Origin: Chlorobaculum thiosulfatiphilum
GTDB lineage: Bacteria > Bacteroidota > Chlorobiia > Chlorobiales > Chlorobiaceae
DNA: 64,000 bases
Assembly: GCF_006265165.1 (NCBI RefSeq)
Contig: NZ_VDCH01000002.1
Span: forward strand, 62,001-126,000
Direction: 5' to 3'
The position numbers and the translations under genes are program-made. The notes under the pieces were generated by a model. The model saw only the letters and a program-made list of their open reading frames with translations. It did no database searches and was not told the DNA's origin. Below, one piece after another: positions 28,082-37,953 of this stretch. The first letter of the stretch is position 1, and every line of letters starts with the position of its first letter.

Positions 28082-28393
28082 AAAAACCTCTTTTCTCGCG
28101 TTGCTGCGAGCGGGATCGCGTCTGGCGAACTGCCGTGCCGTCACGTTTGCGGACACCTCGGTATTGGCTGTAAATCGACCGGAAAGGGTACTCCGGATCG
28201 GAAAATGCTGGCCGCGGGAAAAAAGGCTGTGCGATCAGCGTGACTCGCGCACTGCCGGGAGCAGGTGCCGAGAGGTTCAACAGATAGCGAGAGATGCCCT
28301 TCTGTGATGCCCGCTCGATGAAAAGTAATTCACATACTTATTTAAGCATCCATTCCGATAATACCAACCCCACACGGGAGATACCGGAAACAA

Positions 28394-29316
28394 TCATGAG
28401 CTGGCCTCATTTGGCCGAATTGTACGCTGCTCACGTGGCTCCCACAAGGAAATGTCGCTGCTTCTGATGTGCAGGTCGGTCTGCGGAAAGGGAATTTCGA
28501 TGCTGTTTTTCCTGAATGCCTCGAAAATCCTGAAGTTCAGCTCGCTTTGCAAAAATCGCGGCGTCTGGATGCGCGTCTCGGTCCAGACCAGAAGCTCGAA
28601 ATCGAGAGAGCTGTCACCGAATCCGGAAAAAAGCACCACCGGCAGAGGCTCGGCAAGAATATCGGGATGGTTGTCGGCCACGCCAAGCAGTACCCGCCTG
28701 ACCTGTTCGGAGTCGGAATCGTAGGAAACGCCGACCGGCGCCGCCACCCGGAGATTGCGGTCGTTGTGGCTCCAGTTGATGACCTGCTTCTAGACGAACT
28801 CCGAATTCGGAATGATGATGTTGATGTTGTCGTTGGTCAGAATAGTCGTCGAACGGATGGCGATTCTGACCACGTCGCCGTTGATCTCGCCGACCTGGAT
28901 ACAGTCGCCCACCTTGACCGGGCGTTCGAGAAGGATGATGAGGCCGCTGAAAAAGTTATCGGCGATGTTCTGCAAGCCAAAACCGATACCGAGGCCGATG
29001 GTGCCGGAGAGCACGGTCAGTGTGCTGAGATCGATTCCCGCCGACTGCAAGACGACGAGAATGCCGAAAAAGACGATCAGGTATTGCAGAATGGCACCAA
29101 GGGCCGACCCCGGGTGCCCTGATCGTGCACCGAGTTGACCAGTAAGCGCCCGACGAGCATCCGCTTGAGAAACTTCGCGGCCGAGACGATCAGCGAGACC
29201 GACAGGATGATAATCACGATTTTGACGATCGAAATCTCGGCATAGCCGATCACGATCAATGGCCGGGAGAACCAGTTGGTAACGTGAGAAATATCATGCA
29301 ACGCTGCTGATCCCAT
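28394..29316 (-). pseudogene. MscS-type mechanosensitive channel gene with frameshift and amber stop
   Basis: Two lesions split a single MscS homologue of about 307 codons. The N-terminal piece (79 aa, 29316 to 29077) has two membrane segments. It loses frame at the four-C run 29108-29111, where one more G on the coding strand would restore HDQGTRGSALGAILQYL. The middle piece carries the channel-lining helix (VLSGTIGLGIGFGLQNIADNFFSG region) and the beta domain, and ends at an amber codon (28790-28792) after NSEFV. The last piece continues in frame with KQVINWSHNDRNLRVAAPVGV and the C-terminal alpha/beta domain. None of the pieces would form a channel. Confidence 0.85.
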
Positions 29317-29512
29317 AGAGTTTTGTCTTCAATACTATTGCAAAACGCTCATCGAAAACTCAAAAATCGGAGTGTTCATCAAGGATAAAAATCGGAAAAT
29401 GCAGCCGCCTGGATAGAACACCCGATGCCTTGTCACGATGAGAGCATTGACACTTTTTTGCTGTATCGCTACTCTGCCCAACTCTTTTTTGCCACCCAGG
29501 GACGCACCACCG

Positions 29513-30277
29513 CTACAGCCTTCCGGCGATTGACAGCAACTTCAGCCACCAGACCATCCATACGGCTTCGACAATATTTTTACGGGTCATTTTTGATTTA
29601 CCGACGCTCCGGTCAACAAAAATGATCGGTACCTCATGAATGACAAGCCCTTTTTTCCATACCCGAAAATCGATCTCGATCTGGAACGAGTAGCCCTGTG
29701 AATGTACACGGTCGAGCGCTATGGCGCTCAGCGCTTTGGCGCTGATGCACTTGAAACCGCTGGTTGGATCGGATACCGGCATACCGGTGATCCATCTGGT
29801 GTAGATGCTGGCTGACTTTGAAAGGATCAGCCTGGAAAGCGGCCAGTTGACAACGTTGACCGTGTTGTTCATATAACGCGACCCAATGACCATATCGGCA
29901 CCCTTCATTGCTTCGGTCAATGAAGCTATCGAAGCCGGATCATGCGAAAAATCGGCATCCATCTCGATAACGCGCTCATAGCCTCGATCGAGAGCATAAC
30001 GAAAGCCCATGAGATAAGCCGTGCCAAGCCCAAGTTTCGTGGGCCTTGTCAACAAGGTGATACGCGTCTCTTTCTCCATGATACGCCTTACGATACCAGA
30101 TGTGCCATCTGGTGAATTGTCGTCGATAACGAGAATATCGAAACTCGCCGGATAACGCTCAATAATGCTTTCGATGAGAGGCCTTATGTTATCCGCTTCG
30201 TTGTAAGTCGGTATTATTATGAGAGTTTTTGCTGTGACCGGTTCTCTTTCCTTCTTCTGTACTATCTGATCCTGCAC
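29513..30277 (-). CDS. Polyprenol-phosphate mannosyl/glycosyltransferase (DPM1-like, GT2)
   Basis: A family 2 glycosyltransferase of 254 residues without transmembrane helices. TLIIIPTYNEADNIRPLIES opens the domain, VIDDNSPDGT and EMDADFSHDP (DAD-type motif) bind nucleotide and metal, and SDPTSGFKCIS is the acceptor region. The closest family is dolichyl/polyprenol-phosphate mannose synthase, which makes a lipid-linked sugar for membrane GT-C enzymes. The likely start is GTG at 30277, without a clear ribosome site. It follows the pscB terminator and so has its own promoter. Confidence 0.82.
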   Translation of the reverse strand: MQDQIVQKKEREPVTAKTLIIIPTYNEADNIRPLIESIIERYPASFDILVIDDNSPDGTSGIVRRIMEKETRITLLTRPTKLGLGTAYLMGFRYALDRGYERVIEMDADFSHDPASIASLTEAMKGADMVIGSRYMNNTVNVVNWPLSRLILSKSASIYTRWITGMPVSDPTSGFKCISAKALSAIALDRVHSQGYSFQIEIDFRVWKKGLVIHEVPIIFVDRSVGKSKMTRKNIVEAVWMVWWLKLLSIAGRL

Positions 30278-30311
30278 GGTGCGTTGATTTGTCGAAATTT
30301 GGAGACACCAA

Positions 30312-30353
30312 ATAAAAAAAGCATTGCCTTGTTACAAAGCAATGCTTTTTTAT
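30312..30353 (-). terminator. Terminator of the pscA-pscB operon
   Basis: aaaaaaagcattgc and gcaatgctttttt form a strong stem with an 11-base loop, 30 bases beyond the pscB stop. On the minus strand it ends in a run of T interrupted by A, typical of an intrinsic terminator. Confidence 0.9.
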
Positions 30354-30382
30354 TTCTGTCCGTTTTGGAATACCGTCTCTGA

Positions 30383-31084
30383 CTACCTGACTTCGCGATG
30401 GAAACGGTGCAAGAAGCGGAGATCGAAATCAAGCCTTTCCGGAGGCGTGTAGGAAAAGTCGAGCACGTCACCATCAGGAAGAACTTCGATCAACGCACCG
30501 GATGGGCACTCATCACCAGAGAAACATGCCGAGCAGGAAATACAGGCTACCTGATCGATATAGCATCTGAAGCCGCCTTCCTGAACATCACCATAGAACT
30601 TGTATCCGATGGCATTGACTTTTGGCGGACATTTGTCGAGGCACAGACCGCAGCCGACGCAGAGATTCTCGATGATGAAGTAGTGCTTCTTGGCTCTCGG
30701 AGCAGCCTTGGCTACTGGTGCGCCGGGTGCGGCTTTGGCTGCAGGTGCAGCCTTGGCAACAGGGGCACCTTTAGCAGCCGGAGCGCTCTTCGCTGCCGGA
30801 GCCGGTTTCGGAGGCGGCGCGGCCTTTGGCTTCACGTACGGTAGGGCGGATTCCTGACGGACGCCCGAGCGTCCCAGTATCACATTGAGCGACGCAAGCC
30901 TTGGCTTGCCTGATTGCTTGGCGGCGGGGGCGCCTGCTTTTGCAGCTGGCGCGCCTGCCTTCGGAGAAGCCGCTCCTTTGGGCGCGGCAGGAGCACCAGC
31001 TTTCGGGGCTGCCGGAGCGCCTTTCGGAGCTGCTTTCGCGCCTGGAGCAGGTGCCTGGTTTTTATTTTCAACAGGTTCGGCCAT
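30383..31084 (-). CDS. pscB: Photosystem P840 reaction centre iron-sulfur protein PscB (FA/FB)
   Basis: PscB carries the terminal [4Fe-4S] clusters FA and FB on the cytoplasmic face of the green sulfur reaction centre and passes electrons to ferredoxin. The product is 233 residues. Residues 1-135 are a low-complexity Ala/Pro/Lys-rich extension with repeats such as KAGAPAA. The C-terminal ferredoxin domain has two cluster motifs, CVGCGLCLDKCPP and CISCSACFSGDEC followed by PSG. The ATG has a GAGGGGGG ribosome site. It is separated from pscA by 88 bases that contain a perfect hairpin. Confidence 0.97.
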   Translation of the reverse strand: MAEPVENKNQAPAPGAKAAPKGAPAAPKAGAPAAPKGAASPKAGAPAAKAGAPAAKQSGKPRLASLNVILGRSGVRQESALPYVKPKAAPPPKPAPAAKSAPAAKGAPVAKAAPAAKAAPGAPVAKAAPRAKKHYFIIENLCVGCGLCLDKCPPKVNAIGYKFYGDVQEGGFRCYIDQVACISCSACFSGDECPSGALIEVLPDGDVLDFSYTPPERLDFDLRFLHRFHREVR

Positions 31085-31140
31085 ACAAACCCCCCTCTCT
31101 AAAATTGTTTTACATGGTAAACGTTATTGCTCAAGATGGC

Positions 31141-31162
31141 CGAAGGGGCATAAGCCCCTTCG
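31141..31162 (-). other. Intercistronic hairpin between pscA and pscB
   Basis: cgaaggggc-ataa-gccccttcg is a perfect 9-base stem with a tetraloop, eleven bases beyond the pscA stop codon. There is no T run. Because the genes should be co-transcribed, it may protect the pscA message or attenuate pscB. In the homodimeric complex two PscA are needed per PscB. Confidence 0.6.
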
Positions 31163-31172
31163 TACCGAAATG

Positions 31173-33368
31173 TTACGCAATCATTTTCATCAGCGTATCG
31201 ACCAGCTGTGCCAGCATCTGCTGTCCGGACACCGCTGCATGGCTGACGGGAGGCGGCAGCGGAGAGTTGGTCTGATAGAAACCGTTGGCAATGAACAGGA
31301 AGACCAGCATGAAGGTACCGCCAAAGTAGAGGAAGGTACCGGCGAGCTTGGAGTCCGAAATGGTCAGCACCGGGAAGCGGAAATTGACATCCCTGTTGAG
31401 GAACTTCTTGCCCAGCCAACGGATGGTGCGGGTCTGGATGTCTGCACCTTCAAGACGCGAACCGCGATCCTCGAACCAGACAGCAAAGCTGATGAACCAC
31501 ACCAGGTGACCGATCATGAGGATGGTCGAAAGATGCGAGCTGGAGAAGATCGTCACGGTCTCGGTCCAGAAGTAGTAGAAAATGCCCGAGGTGTAGTGAT
31601 GCTGCAAGTGAGCGATCGAGTCCCAAGCCTTTGCGTCGGCAGCGGGCACACCGTACATCATCGACGCGATCCATGCGCCATCGATGTACCAGCAGACTGC
31701 GGAGAGACCCTTGATACCCCAAAGCATGGCGAACCAGAGCTGGTCCTGGATGGAGACACCACAGGTACCGCCATAGACCGGACCGAGGCACGGAAAGGAG
31801 TAGGAGTTCTTCTTCAGGCCCAGGTCATCCCACAGAGGAGAGGTATGAGCGAAGAAGGCGATACGAACCAGCGCGATCAGCGAGAAGAGCGAGCCGGCTG
31901 TGATAACGTGAGCCATAACCCAGTCGTTGATGCTCGGATCAGCGAACATCCACTGGAAGATCGGCAGCGGTTTGAGCCAGTAGAACGACATCGTGATATT
32001 GGTGCCGAAAAGGTTCAGCTCACAGATGGTGTTCCAGACGATAACGGCATAGACAGAAAGCATTGTCGAGAAGCAAAGCGCCATAACGGTGCCGAGAATC
32101 TTGACCTGGACTTCCTGATCGCGGCCTTTGGTGATCCAGATAGACTTGATCTGGTTGTAGATGCCATTGAGCTGGATCTTGAGCAGGTACTGACCACCAT
32201 GATAGACACCTGCGAACACATAGAGGACACCGCAGATGATGTGGTTGAAGGTGATGAGGTTGGTCACAACCCTTGCCATGCCGAACGACTCGCCGTTCCT
32301 GGGAAGAATGGCGTAGGCCGGAAACTCAGCAAACTCCTTGGCGCCGGAGATGACCTTGCCGCCCTGTTCGACAAAGTTGAAACTGACGCGGTTGAACGGT
32401 TCGCCATAGATGTAGAAAACCAGCTTGTCGAGTTCCTTGTAGTAAGGAGCGAATGACGGCTGCTGGAAAGCCACGAAAGCGATAACGCCAAGCGCGATGT
32501 TGATGTAGCCGATGGCGGTCAGGTGAACCGAGAAGGCGGCTTTCATGTCGTCATTGAGGTGAATGGCCGCATTCGGGGGATTGTTCCACCAGTAGATGCC
32601 GAGAGCGAAGAAAATCACGGCAAAGACGAACGACATGAAGGTCTCGGAGTTGATCGTCTGGAAATCCGGAATCGGAGCGAAACCAAGGATAAGCCACATC
32701 ACGAGTCCCCAGCCAAGGAAGAGGAGTGACATGTAAACGGCGTGTGGGCCAAGAGCCTCTTTGTAAGACTTCGCGCTGGTGCCACTGAAAACCATATCAC
32801 CGAACTTTCCGAGGAAACGGAAATCGCGGAAGTTACCGCAGCGACCGGTGAAGGGGTTCGTCAGATTGTGCGTCCAGTGACGCCATCCGCCGAAAATCAG
32901 CACGGAACCGGCAATGAAATGATAACCGGCCCAGAGAAGAAGCTTGGTGCCCGCCCATTCGAGGTCGGCGGTCTTGGTGCTGTACGTGTCGATGCCGAGC
33001 GAGACCATCCTTGGCTTGATGGTCAGGTAGAACCAGTTGTCGTGGAAACCCGGAGCACCCCAGGGAAAAACCTGGATTCCCGAGATGTAGTAGATCGCCA
33101 TGATGAATCCCAGCACTCCAAGCAGGGCGAGATGGCCACCGACCACCTGCTCATCATCGATCTTTTCGGTATCAAAGATCTGGTACCACTTCGTCGAGCG
33201 TGTTTCCGTTCGCTGGAACAGAAAACGTCTCATCTTGGCGGCATCCTGCTCTTTAATGACCGATGCTCCGCCTGGCGCGCCATTTGCCTTCGGAGCTGGT
33301 GCATTCCCTTTGGGAGGAGGCACTGTCCCCTTCGGCTTGACCCCTGCGGGTTTCACTTGTTCAGCCAT
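31173..33368 (-). CDS. pscA: Photosystem P840 reaction centre core protein PscA
   Basis: PscA forms the homodimeric core of the type I reaction centre and binds P840, A0 and, between the two copies, the [4Fe-4S] cluster FX. The FX motif FPCLGPVYGGTC is present, with cysteines 527 and 536. The 731-residue length equals that of C. tepidum PscA as I remember it. About eleven membrane helices follow a hydrophilic N-terminus rich in Pro/Lys/Ala (KPKGTVPPPKGNAPAPK). I chose the ATG at 33368, which has a good AAAGGAGAA site. An upstream in-frame extension of 23 codons is not conserved-looking. The upstream 350 bases to dapF contain an AT-rich stretch suited to a strong promoter. Confidence 0.98.
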   Translation of the reverse strand: MAEQVKPAGVKPKGTVPPPKGNAPAPKANGAPGGASVIKEQDAAKMRRFLFQRTETRSTKWYQIFDTEKIDDEQVVGGHLALLGVLGFIMAIYYISGIQVFPWGAPGFHDNWFYLTIKPRMVSLGIDTYSTKTADLEWAGTKLLLWAGYHFIAGSVLIFGGWRHWTHNLTNPFTGRCGNFRDFRFLGKFGDMVFSGTSAKSYKEALGPHAVYMSLLFLGWGLVMWLILGFAPIPDFQTINSETFMSFVFAVIFFALGIYWWNNPPNAAIHLNDDMKAAFSVHLTAIGYINIALGVIAFVAFQQPSFAPYYKELDKLVFYIYGEPFNRVSFNFVEQGGKVISGAKEFAEFPAYAILPRNGESFGMARVVTNLITFNHIICGVLYVFAGVYHGGQYLLKIQLNGIYNQIKSIWITKGRDQEVQVKILGTVMALCFSTMLSVYAVIVWNTICELNLFGTNITMSFYWLKPLPIFQWMFADPSINDWVMAHVITAGSLFSLIALVRIAFFAHTSPLWDDLGLKKNSYSFPCLGPVYGGTCGVSIQDQLWFAMLWGIKGLSAVCWYIDGAWIASMMYGVPAADAKAWDSIAHLQHHYTSGIFYYFWTETVTIFSSSHLSTILMIGHLVWFISFAVWFEDRGSRLEGADIQTRTIRWLGKKFLNRDVNFRFPVLTISDSKLAGTFLYFGGTFMLVFLFIANGFYQTNSPLPPPVSHAAVSGQQMLAQLVDTLMKMIA

Positions 33369-33717
33369 TGTATGTTCTCCTTTGTTTGGACGTATTTTCA
33401 GGTTGAAGAAACCGAAAAAACCGGCAACCTCTCTCACGTATATGCGGCCAACACTCTGTCACGGCAAGGAAACCGGTGACTGATAATTGACATGGAGAGC
33501 TTCCCGGAAAAAACATTTTTGCAGTCTGGCTCAAGAAAAAGTACCCTGCAACAGTAGCAAATAAAATAAGAAAATTTATTTAATAATAAAGTTTTTTGCC
33601 CGTCGACACCAAGGATGGCAGTATTTTGGAAGTAAACGCAGGGAACATCATTTTCCATATTTGTACAGGGCGAAACCATGATATTTTACTGAAAACTGAC
33701 TATCAAAAAAAAGCAAT
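33369..33717. other. Divergent intergenic region between pscA and dapF
   Basis: About 350 bases without a gene. The centre (about 33550-33600) is very AT-rich (aaataaaataagaaaatttatttaataataaag), unlike the surrounding DNA, and most likely contains the promoter for pscAB, perhaps also for dapF. I could not place -35/-10 boxes reliably, and no repeat was seen. Confidence 0.5.
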
Positions 33718-34512
33718 ATGCAGATCGATTTCACCAAAATGTCGGGGGCTGGCAATGACTTCATCGTCATCGACAACCGCCAGTCCGTTTTCAGCCTGAC
33801 TCACGAGCAGGTGCGCACCATGTGCGCCCGGAGAACCGGCATCGGAGCCGACGGCCTGGTCCTCGTCGAAACTTCGGAAAGTACTGATTTCAGAATGAAT
33901 TACCACAATGCCGACGGCTATCCGGGCACGATGTGCGGCAATGGGGGCCGATGCGCCGTCTGGTTCGCGCACCTCCTCGGCATCCGCCCGGCCGCCGGGC
34001 GCTACCGCTTCAACGCAGGCCCTGGAACCTATGAAGCAGAGGTGACCGGCGAGGAATCGGTCAGACTGCACATGCTGCCGCCGACAGATTTCAGGGACGA
34101 TATGCAGGCCGGAGCATGGAACTGCCATTTCGTCAACACCGGCTCGCCTCACGCCATAACCTACGTCAACGACCTCGACAAGATCGACGTATTCGCCGAA
34201 GGTCGCGCCATCCGCCACAGAGAAGAGCTCTTCCCCGGAGGCGCAAATGTGAACTTCCTCGAAGTCACCGCGCCGGATGCGCTCAGCATCCGAACCTTCG
34301 AGCGAGGCGTCGAGGACGAGACGCTCGCCTGCGGCACCGGCACGGTAGCCGCAGCTCTGATGAGCTACCGGCTCGGCAAGGTCGCATCATCGCCGGTCAA
34401 GGTAACGGTCAGAAGCGGCGAAACGCTGATGGTGGGATTCAACGACGCGATGGATGAAATTTATCTTGAAGGCCCGGCCCGCGTGGTTTACCGGGGAACT
34501 ATCACCCTGTAG
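33718..34512 (+). CDS. dapF: Diaminopimelate epimerase
   Basis: Converts LL- to meso-diaminopimelate for peptidoglycan and lysine without a cofactor. Both catalytic cysteines are present, in TMCGNGGR and LACGTGTVA. The opening FTKMSGAGNDFIVID is standard and the length of 264 residues is slightly short but normal. It is followed after 75 bases by the amrS gene. Confidence 0.96.
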   Translation: MQIDFTKMSGAGNDFIVIDNRQSVFSLTHEQVRTMCARRTGIGADGLVLVETSESTDFRMNYHNADGYPGTMCGNGGRCAVWFAHLLGIRPAAGRYRFNAGPGTYEAEVTGEESVRLHMLPPTDFRDDMQAGAWNCHFVNTGSPHAITYVNDLDKIDVFAEGRAIRHREELFPGGANVNFLEVTAPDALSIRTFERGVEDETLACGTGTVAAALMSYRLGKVASSPVKVTVRSGETLMVGFNDAMDEIYLEGPARVVYRGTITL

Positions 34513-34587
34513 AATGGCATTCTCTGCCATTATCGGGACACGCCCGGTCAACCGGTATCCCGTTCCGAATCCGGAAAAGGACGCAGT

Positions 34588-35589
34588 ATGCGCGAAGCGA
34601 ACTTCTATCATGCCGCACCCGACGGAGTGCTCCAGTGCGACCTCTGCCGTCACTACTGCCGCATCAGGCCCGGCAGCAGTGGTCTGTGCCGGGTGCGCCG
34701 GAACGTTGATGGAAAACTGTTCACCCTCACCTGGGGCCGGACGGTCTCGCAAGCCGCAGACCCGGTTGAGAAAAAACCGCTGCTTCATTTCATGCCGGGA
34801 ACCCAAACCTGGTCTCTCGGCACACCCGGCTGCAACTTCAGATGCGCCAACTGCCAGAACTGGGAGATCAGCCAGGCGCTCCCCGACGAAACGATTCCGC
34901 TGATCGCGCCCGAAGCGATCGTCCGCAACGCCATCCGCGCCGAATGCCCCTCGATCTGTTGCACCTACACCGAGCCGACCATCTTTGCCGAATACGCGCT
35001 CGACGTCATGAAGCTCGCGCGGCAGACGGGCCTCCGGAACATCTGGGTCAGCAACGGCTATTTTTCAAAAAACTGCCTCGACGCCATCGCCCCCTGGCTC
35101 GACGCCGTCAACGTCGATCTCAAATCGATGGACGACGCCTTTTACCGCCGCGTCTGCGGTGCGCGGCTCGCCCCCGTACTCGACAGCCTGCGGCTGATTC
35201 GCAAAAGCGGCATCCATCTCGAAATCACCACGCTCGTCATTCCGGGTCAATCCAACGATCCGGCCATGCTCGAGCGGCTCGCCGGATTCATCGCGCGTGA
35301 TCTCGGAAGCGACGTGCCGTGGCATGTCATTCCGTTTTATCCGGAGATTTCTTGGAAAATGCAGGACACGCCGCCAACTTCGGCGGATGCGATCGAGGCG
35401 GCGTACGAAATCGGGCGCAGAGCCGGATTGTCATATGTCTATGCGGGAAGCCATTCCGACACTCTGTGCGCGGAATGCGGCGCGAGGCTTGTTGCACGCT
35501 CGCGGCAGTTCATCGGCGCAAAGGTCGAACGGTTCGACGCCAACGGCCGCTGTCCCGCTTGCCTCGCTCCGTCGCCAATACGAGACTGA
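34588..35589 (+). CDS. amrS: AmmeMemoRadiSam system radical SAM protein AmrS
   Basis: A pyruvate-formate-lyase-activase-like radical SAM enzyme of 333 residues with the cluster motif CNFRCANC and the segment CCTYTEPTIFAEYALD. N-terminal CDLCRHYC and a C-terminal zinc-like cysteine set (CAECGARL...CPAC) are typical of this subfamily. The next gene encodes the Memo-like partner AmrB. The function of the three-part AmmeMemoRadiSam system is unknown. A ribosome site aaaagg lies seven bases before the ATG. The third member, AmrA, is not in the window. Confidence 0.88.
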   Translation: MREANFYHAAPDGVLQCDLCRHYCRIRPGSSGLCRVRRNVDGKLFTLTWGRTVSQAADPVEKKPLLHFMPGTQTWSLGTPGCNFRCANCQNWEISQALPDETIPLIAPEAIVRNAIRAECPSICCTYTEPTIFAEYALDVMKLARQTGLRNIWVSNGYFSKNCLDAIAPWLDAVNVDLKSMDDAFYRRVCGARLAPVLDSLRLIRKSGIHLEITTLVIPGQSNDPAMLERLAGFIARDLGSDVPWHVIPFYPEISWKMQDTPPTSADAIEAAYEIGRRAGLSYVYAGSHSDTLCAECGARLVARSRQFIGAKVERFDANGRCPACLAPSPIRD

Positions 35590-35599
35590 GCGAACGGCG

Positions 35600-36454
35600 A
35601 TGCCAGCGAACGTCAGAAATCCAGCCGTTGCCGGGGCCTTCTATCCAGGCGATCCCGCAGAGATCGAAGCGATGCTCGCCAGGCTCTTCGACCGAAAAAG
35701 CCCGTCGCCGAATCATCCCGCGCCGAAGGCGCTCATCGCGCCCCATGCGGGCTGGAGCTACAGCGGAGCCGTTGCCGCCGCCGCGTTCCAAACCGTCGAA
35801 GGCCGCGCGTTCCACACGGTCGTGCTCCTCGGCAACGCCCACGCCGCGCGCTTCGACGGCATCGCCCTTGACCCGCACGACGCATGGCGCACTCCCTTGG
35901 GCTACGTGCCGCTCGATGCCGCCATGCGATTCCGGCTGACCGCGCTCGATCCCCGGCTGTTCCGTCAGTCCGGCGAGGCGCACCGACGCGACCATGTGCT
36001 CGAAGTGCAGCTCCCCTTTCTCCAATACATCCTGCAACCCGGCTTCAACATTCTGCCGCTGCTCTTCGGGCAAAATCCGGCGGGCGGTTACCGCCAATGC
36101 ACCGACGACCTGCTTTCGGTCATGAGCGACGCCGACCTGCTCATCGCCAGCAGCGACCTGTCGCACTATCCGTCGTCCGCCGATGCCGAATCTCTCGACC
36201 GCGCGACGCTGCAACTCATGGCGGCGCTTGATATTGCTGGACTGGAGCGCCACGAATCGGCGGTGATACAATGCAGAGTTCCCGGACTCGAAACCGCGTT
36301 CTGCGGACCGGACGCCGTCAAAACCGTGCTTGAGATTGGACGGCGAAAAGGGTGGCGAGGCGAGGTGCTCGCCTGCCGCAACAGCGGTGACGCCGAGGGA
36401 GGTGACCGGTCGTCCGTCGTCAGCTATGGCGCGCTCGTTTTTCGTGAATCCTGA
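35600..36454 (+). CDS. amrB: AmmeMemoRadiSam system protein AmrB (Memo family)
   Basis: 284-residue Memo-like protein, related to the non-catalytic fold of extradiol dioxygenases. It begins NVRNPAVAGAFYPGDPAEIEAML and contains KALIAPHAGWSYSGAVAAAAF, LIASSDLSHYPS and a C-terminal VSYGALVF. Histidines of the first two motifs correspond to the Memo metal site. The start was chosen at the ATG ten bases after the amrS stop. The open frame begins far upstream but there overlaps amrS out of frame. Confidence 0.88.
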   Translation: MPANVRNPAVAGAFYPGDPAEIEAMLARLFDRKSPSPNHPAPKALIAPHAGWSYSGAVAAAAFQTVEGRAFHTVVLLGNAHAARFDGIALDPHDAWRTPLGYVPLDAAMRFRLTALDPRLFRQSGEAHRRDHVLEVQLPFLQYILQPGFNILPLLFGQNPAGGYRQCTDDLLSVMSDADLLIASSDLSHYPSSADAESLDRATLQLMAALDIAGLERHESAVIQCRVPGLETAFCGPDAVKTVLEIGRRKGWRGEVLACRNSGDAEGGDRSSVVSYGALVFRES

Positions 36455-36484
36455 AGTTTTATCAACCCCTCGCCCCCTCCCGTC

Positions 36485-37813
36485 ATGCAGTCATCGAACG
36501 ATCACCCTCAACCGTCCGAGCCGGCAGCCGAACCCTTCGTGCTTGACGCCTGCTCGACAGCCGGATCGGCCAAAGCCAATCCCTTCGACACCGCCCGCCG
36601 ACAGCTCGATGCCGCCGCCGAGATCATCGGCCTCGACGCCGAGGTGCTCGAACTCTTGCGCTGGCCGATGCGCGAGATGCACGTCACCATTCCGGTCAAA
36701 ATGGACGACGGCTCGGTGCGCGCCTTTCACGGCTTCCGGGTGCAGTACAATGACGCGCGCGGCCCGAACAAGGGCGGCATCCGCTTCCACCCCGACGAGA
36801 CCATCGACACGGTGCGGGCGCTGGCCGCATGGATGACCTGGAAAACCGCCGTGCTCGACATCCCGCTCGGCGGCGCGAAAGGGGGCGTAATCTGCAATCC
36901 GAAAGCCATGTCGCCCGGCGAACTCGAACGGCTGTCGCGCAGCTACATCCGGCAAGCGGGTCGCCTGCTCGGTCTCACGAAGGATGTGCCCGCGCCGGAC
37001 GTTTACACCAACCCGCAGATCATGGCCTGGATGGCCGACGAATATTCGTTCATGCAGGGCCACAACGATTTCGGCGTCATCACCGGCAAGCCGCTGGCGC
37101 TCGGAGGATCGGCGGGACGCGGCGACGCCACCGCGCGGGGCGGCATCATCTGCATCCGCGAAGCCGCCAGGATGCTCGGCATCGACCTCCTCGGAAAACC
37201 CGCCGCCATCAACGGTTACGGCAACGCCGGAGCTTTCGCTCACAAGCTCGCCGTCGAGCTGCTCGGCATGAAAGTGGTGGCTGTCTCCGACTCGAAAGGT
37301 GGCATCATCAACCCGGATGGCCTCGAACATACCGCCCTCACGGAATACAAAAAGCGAACCGGATCGGTCGCCGGATTTCCCGGATCGACGCCGATAACTG
37401 ACGCCGAACTGCTCGAACTCGACGTGACCGTGCTCATTCCGGCAGCTCTCGAAGACGAGATTTCGTGCCGCAACGCGCGGAACATCCGGGCCAGGATCGT
37501 CGCCGAGCTGGCCAACGGCCCGACCGCTCCCGAAGCGGACAAGGTGCTCCAGGAGCGCGGCATCTACCTCATTGCCGACCTGCTCTGCAACGCCGGTGGC
37601 GTCACCGTCTCCTACTTCGAAATGGTGCAAAACGCCAGCGGATGGTACTGGGAGGAGGAAGCCGTGCATCGCCAGCTCGAAAAAAAGATGACCGCCGCGA
37701 TCAGAACCGTGCACCAGACGGCTGGGCAATACGGCGTCGATAACCGCACGGCGGCAATGATCGTGGCCATTCGCCGGGTAGCGGAGGCAATGAAGCTGCG
37801 CGGCTGGGTGTGA
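36485..37813 (+). CDS. gdhA: Glutamate dehydrogenase (Glu/Leu/Phe/Val family)
   Basis: Catalyses reversible amination of 2-oxoglutarate with NAD(P)H. The 442-residue protein has the substrate-lysine segments [16 protein letters not shown] and [14 protein letters not shown], followed by the Rossmann domain with [16 protein letters not shown] (GxGNxG). N-terminal residues 1-35 are a non-conserved extension. The GxGNxG nucleotide loop alone does not tell NAD from NADP. It stands 30 bases after amrB. Confidence 0.92.
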   Translation: MQSSNDHPQPSEPAAEPFVLDACSTAGSAKANPFDTARRQLDAAAEIIGLDAEVLELLRWPMREMHVTIPVKMDDGSVRAFHGFRVQYNDARGPNKGGIRFHPDETIDTVRALAAWMTWKTAVLDIPLGGAKGGVICNPKAMSPGELERLSRSYIRQAGRLLGLTKDVPAPDVYTNPQIMAWMADEYSFMQGHNDFGVITGKPLALGGSAGRGDATARGGIICIREAARMLGIDLLGKPAAINGYGNAGAFAHKLAVELLGMKVVAVSDSKGGIINPDGLEHTALTEYKKRTGSVAGFPGSTPITDAELLELDVTVLIPAALEDEISCRNARNIRARIVAELANGPTAPEADKVLQERGIYLIADLLCNAGGVTVSYFEMVQNASGWYWEEEAVHRQLEKKMTAAIRTVHQTAGQYGVDNRTAAMIVAIRRVAEAMKLRGWV

Positions 37814-37953
37814 TGGACTGGCAGAATTATGAGAACTTTTTCATCCCGGCGATAATTTACAAAGGTGAGCGCTTGGGGAAACGAAGAATCCTGCTGCGCT
37901 CATCCGTGTCAGTTTTTTCAACAACACTTACAGAAGAAAGGAGAGATAGACTT

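Noticed and set aside
28790-29111. Programmed frameshift or stop read-through in mscS
   Set aside because: The two lesions are of different type and far apart, with no slippery heptamer plus structure; loss of function is simpler.
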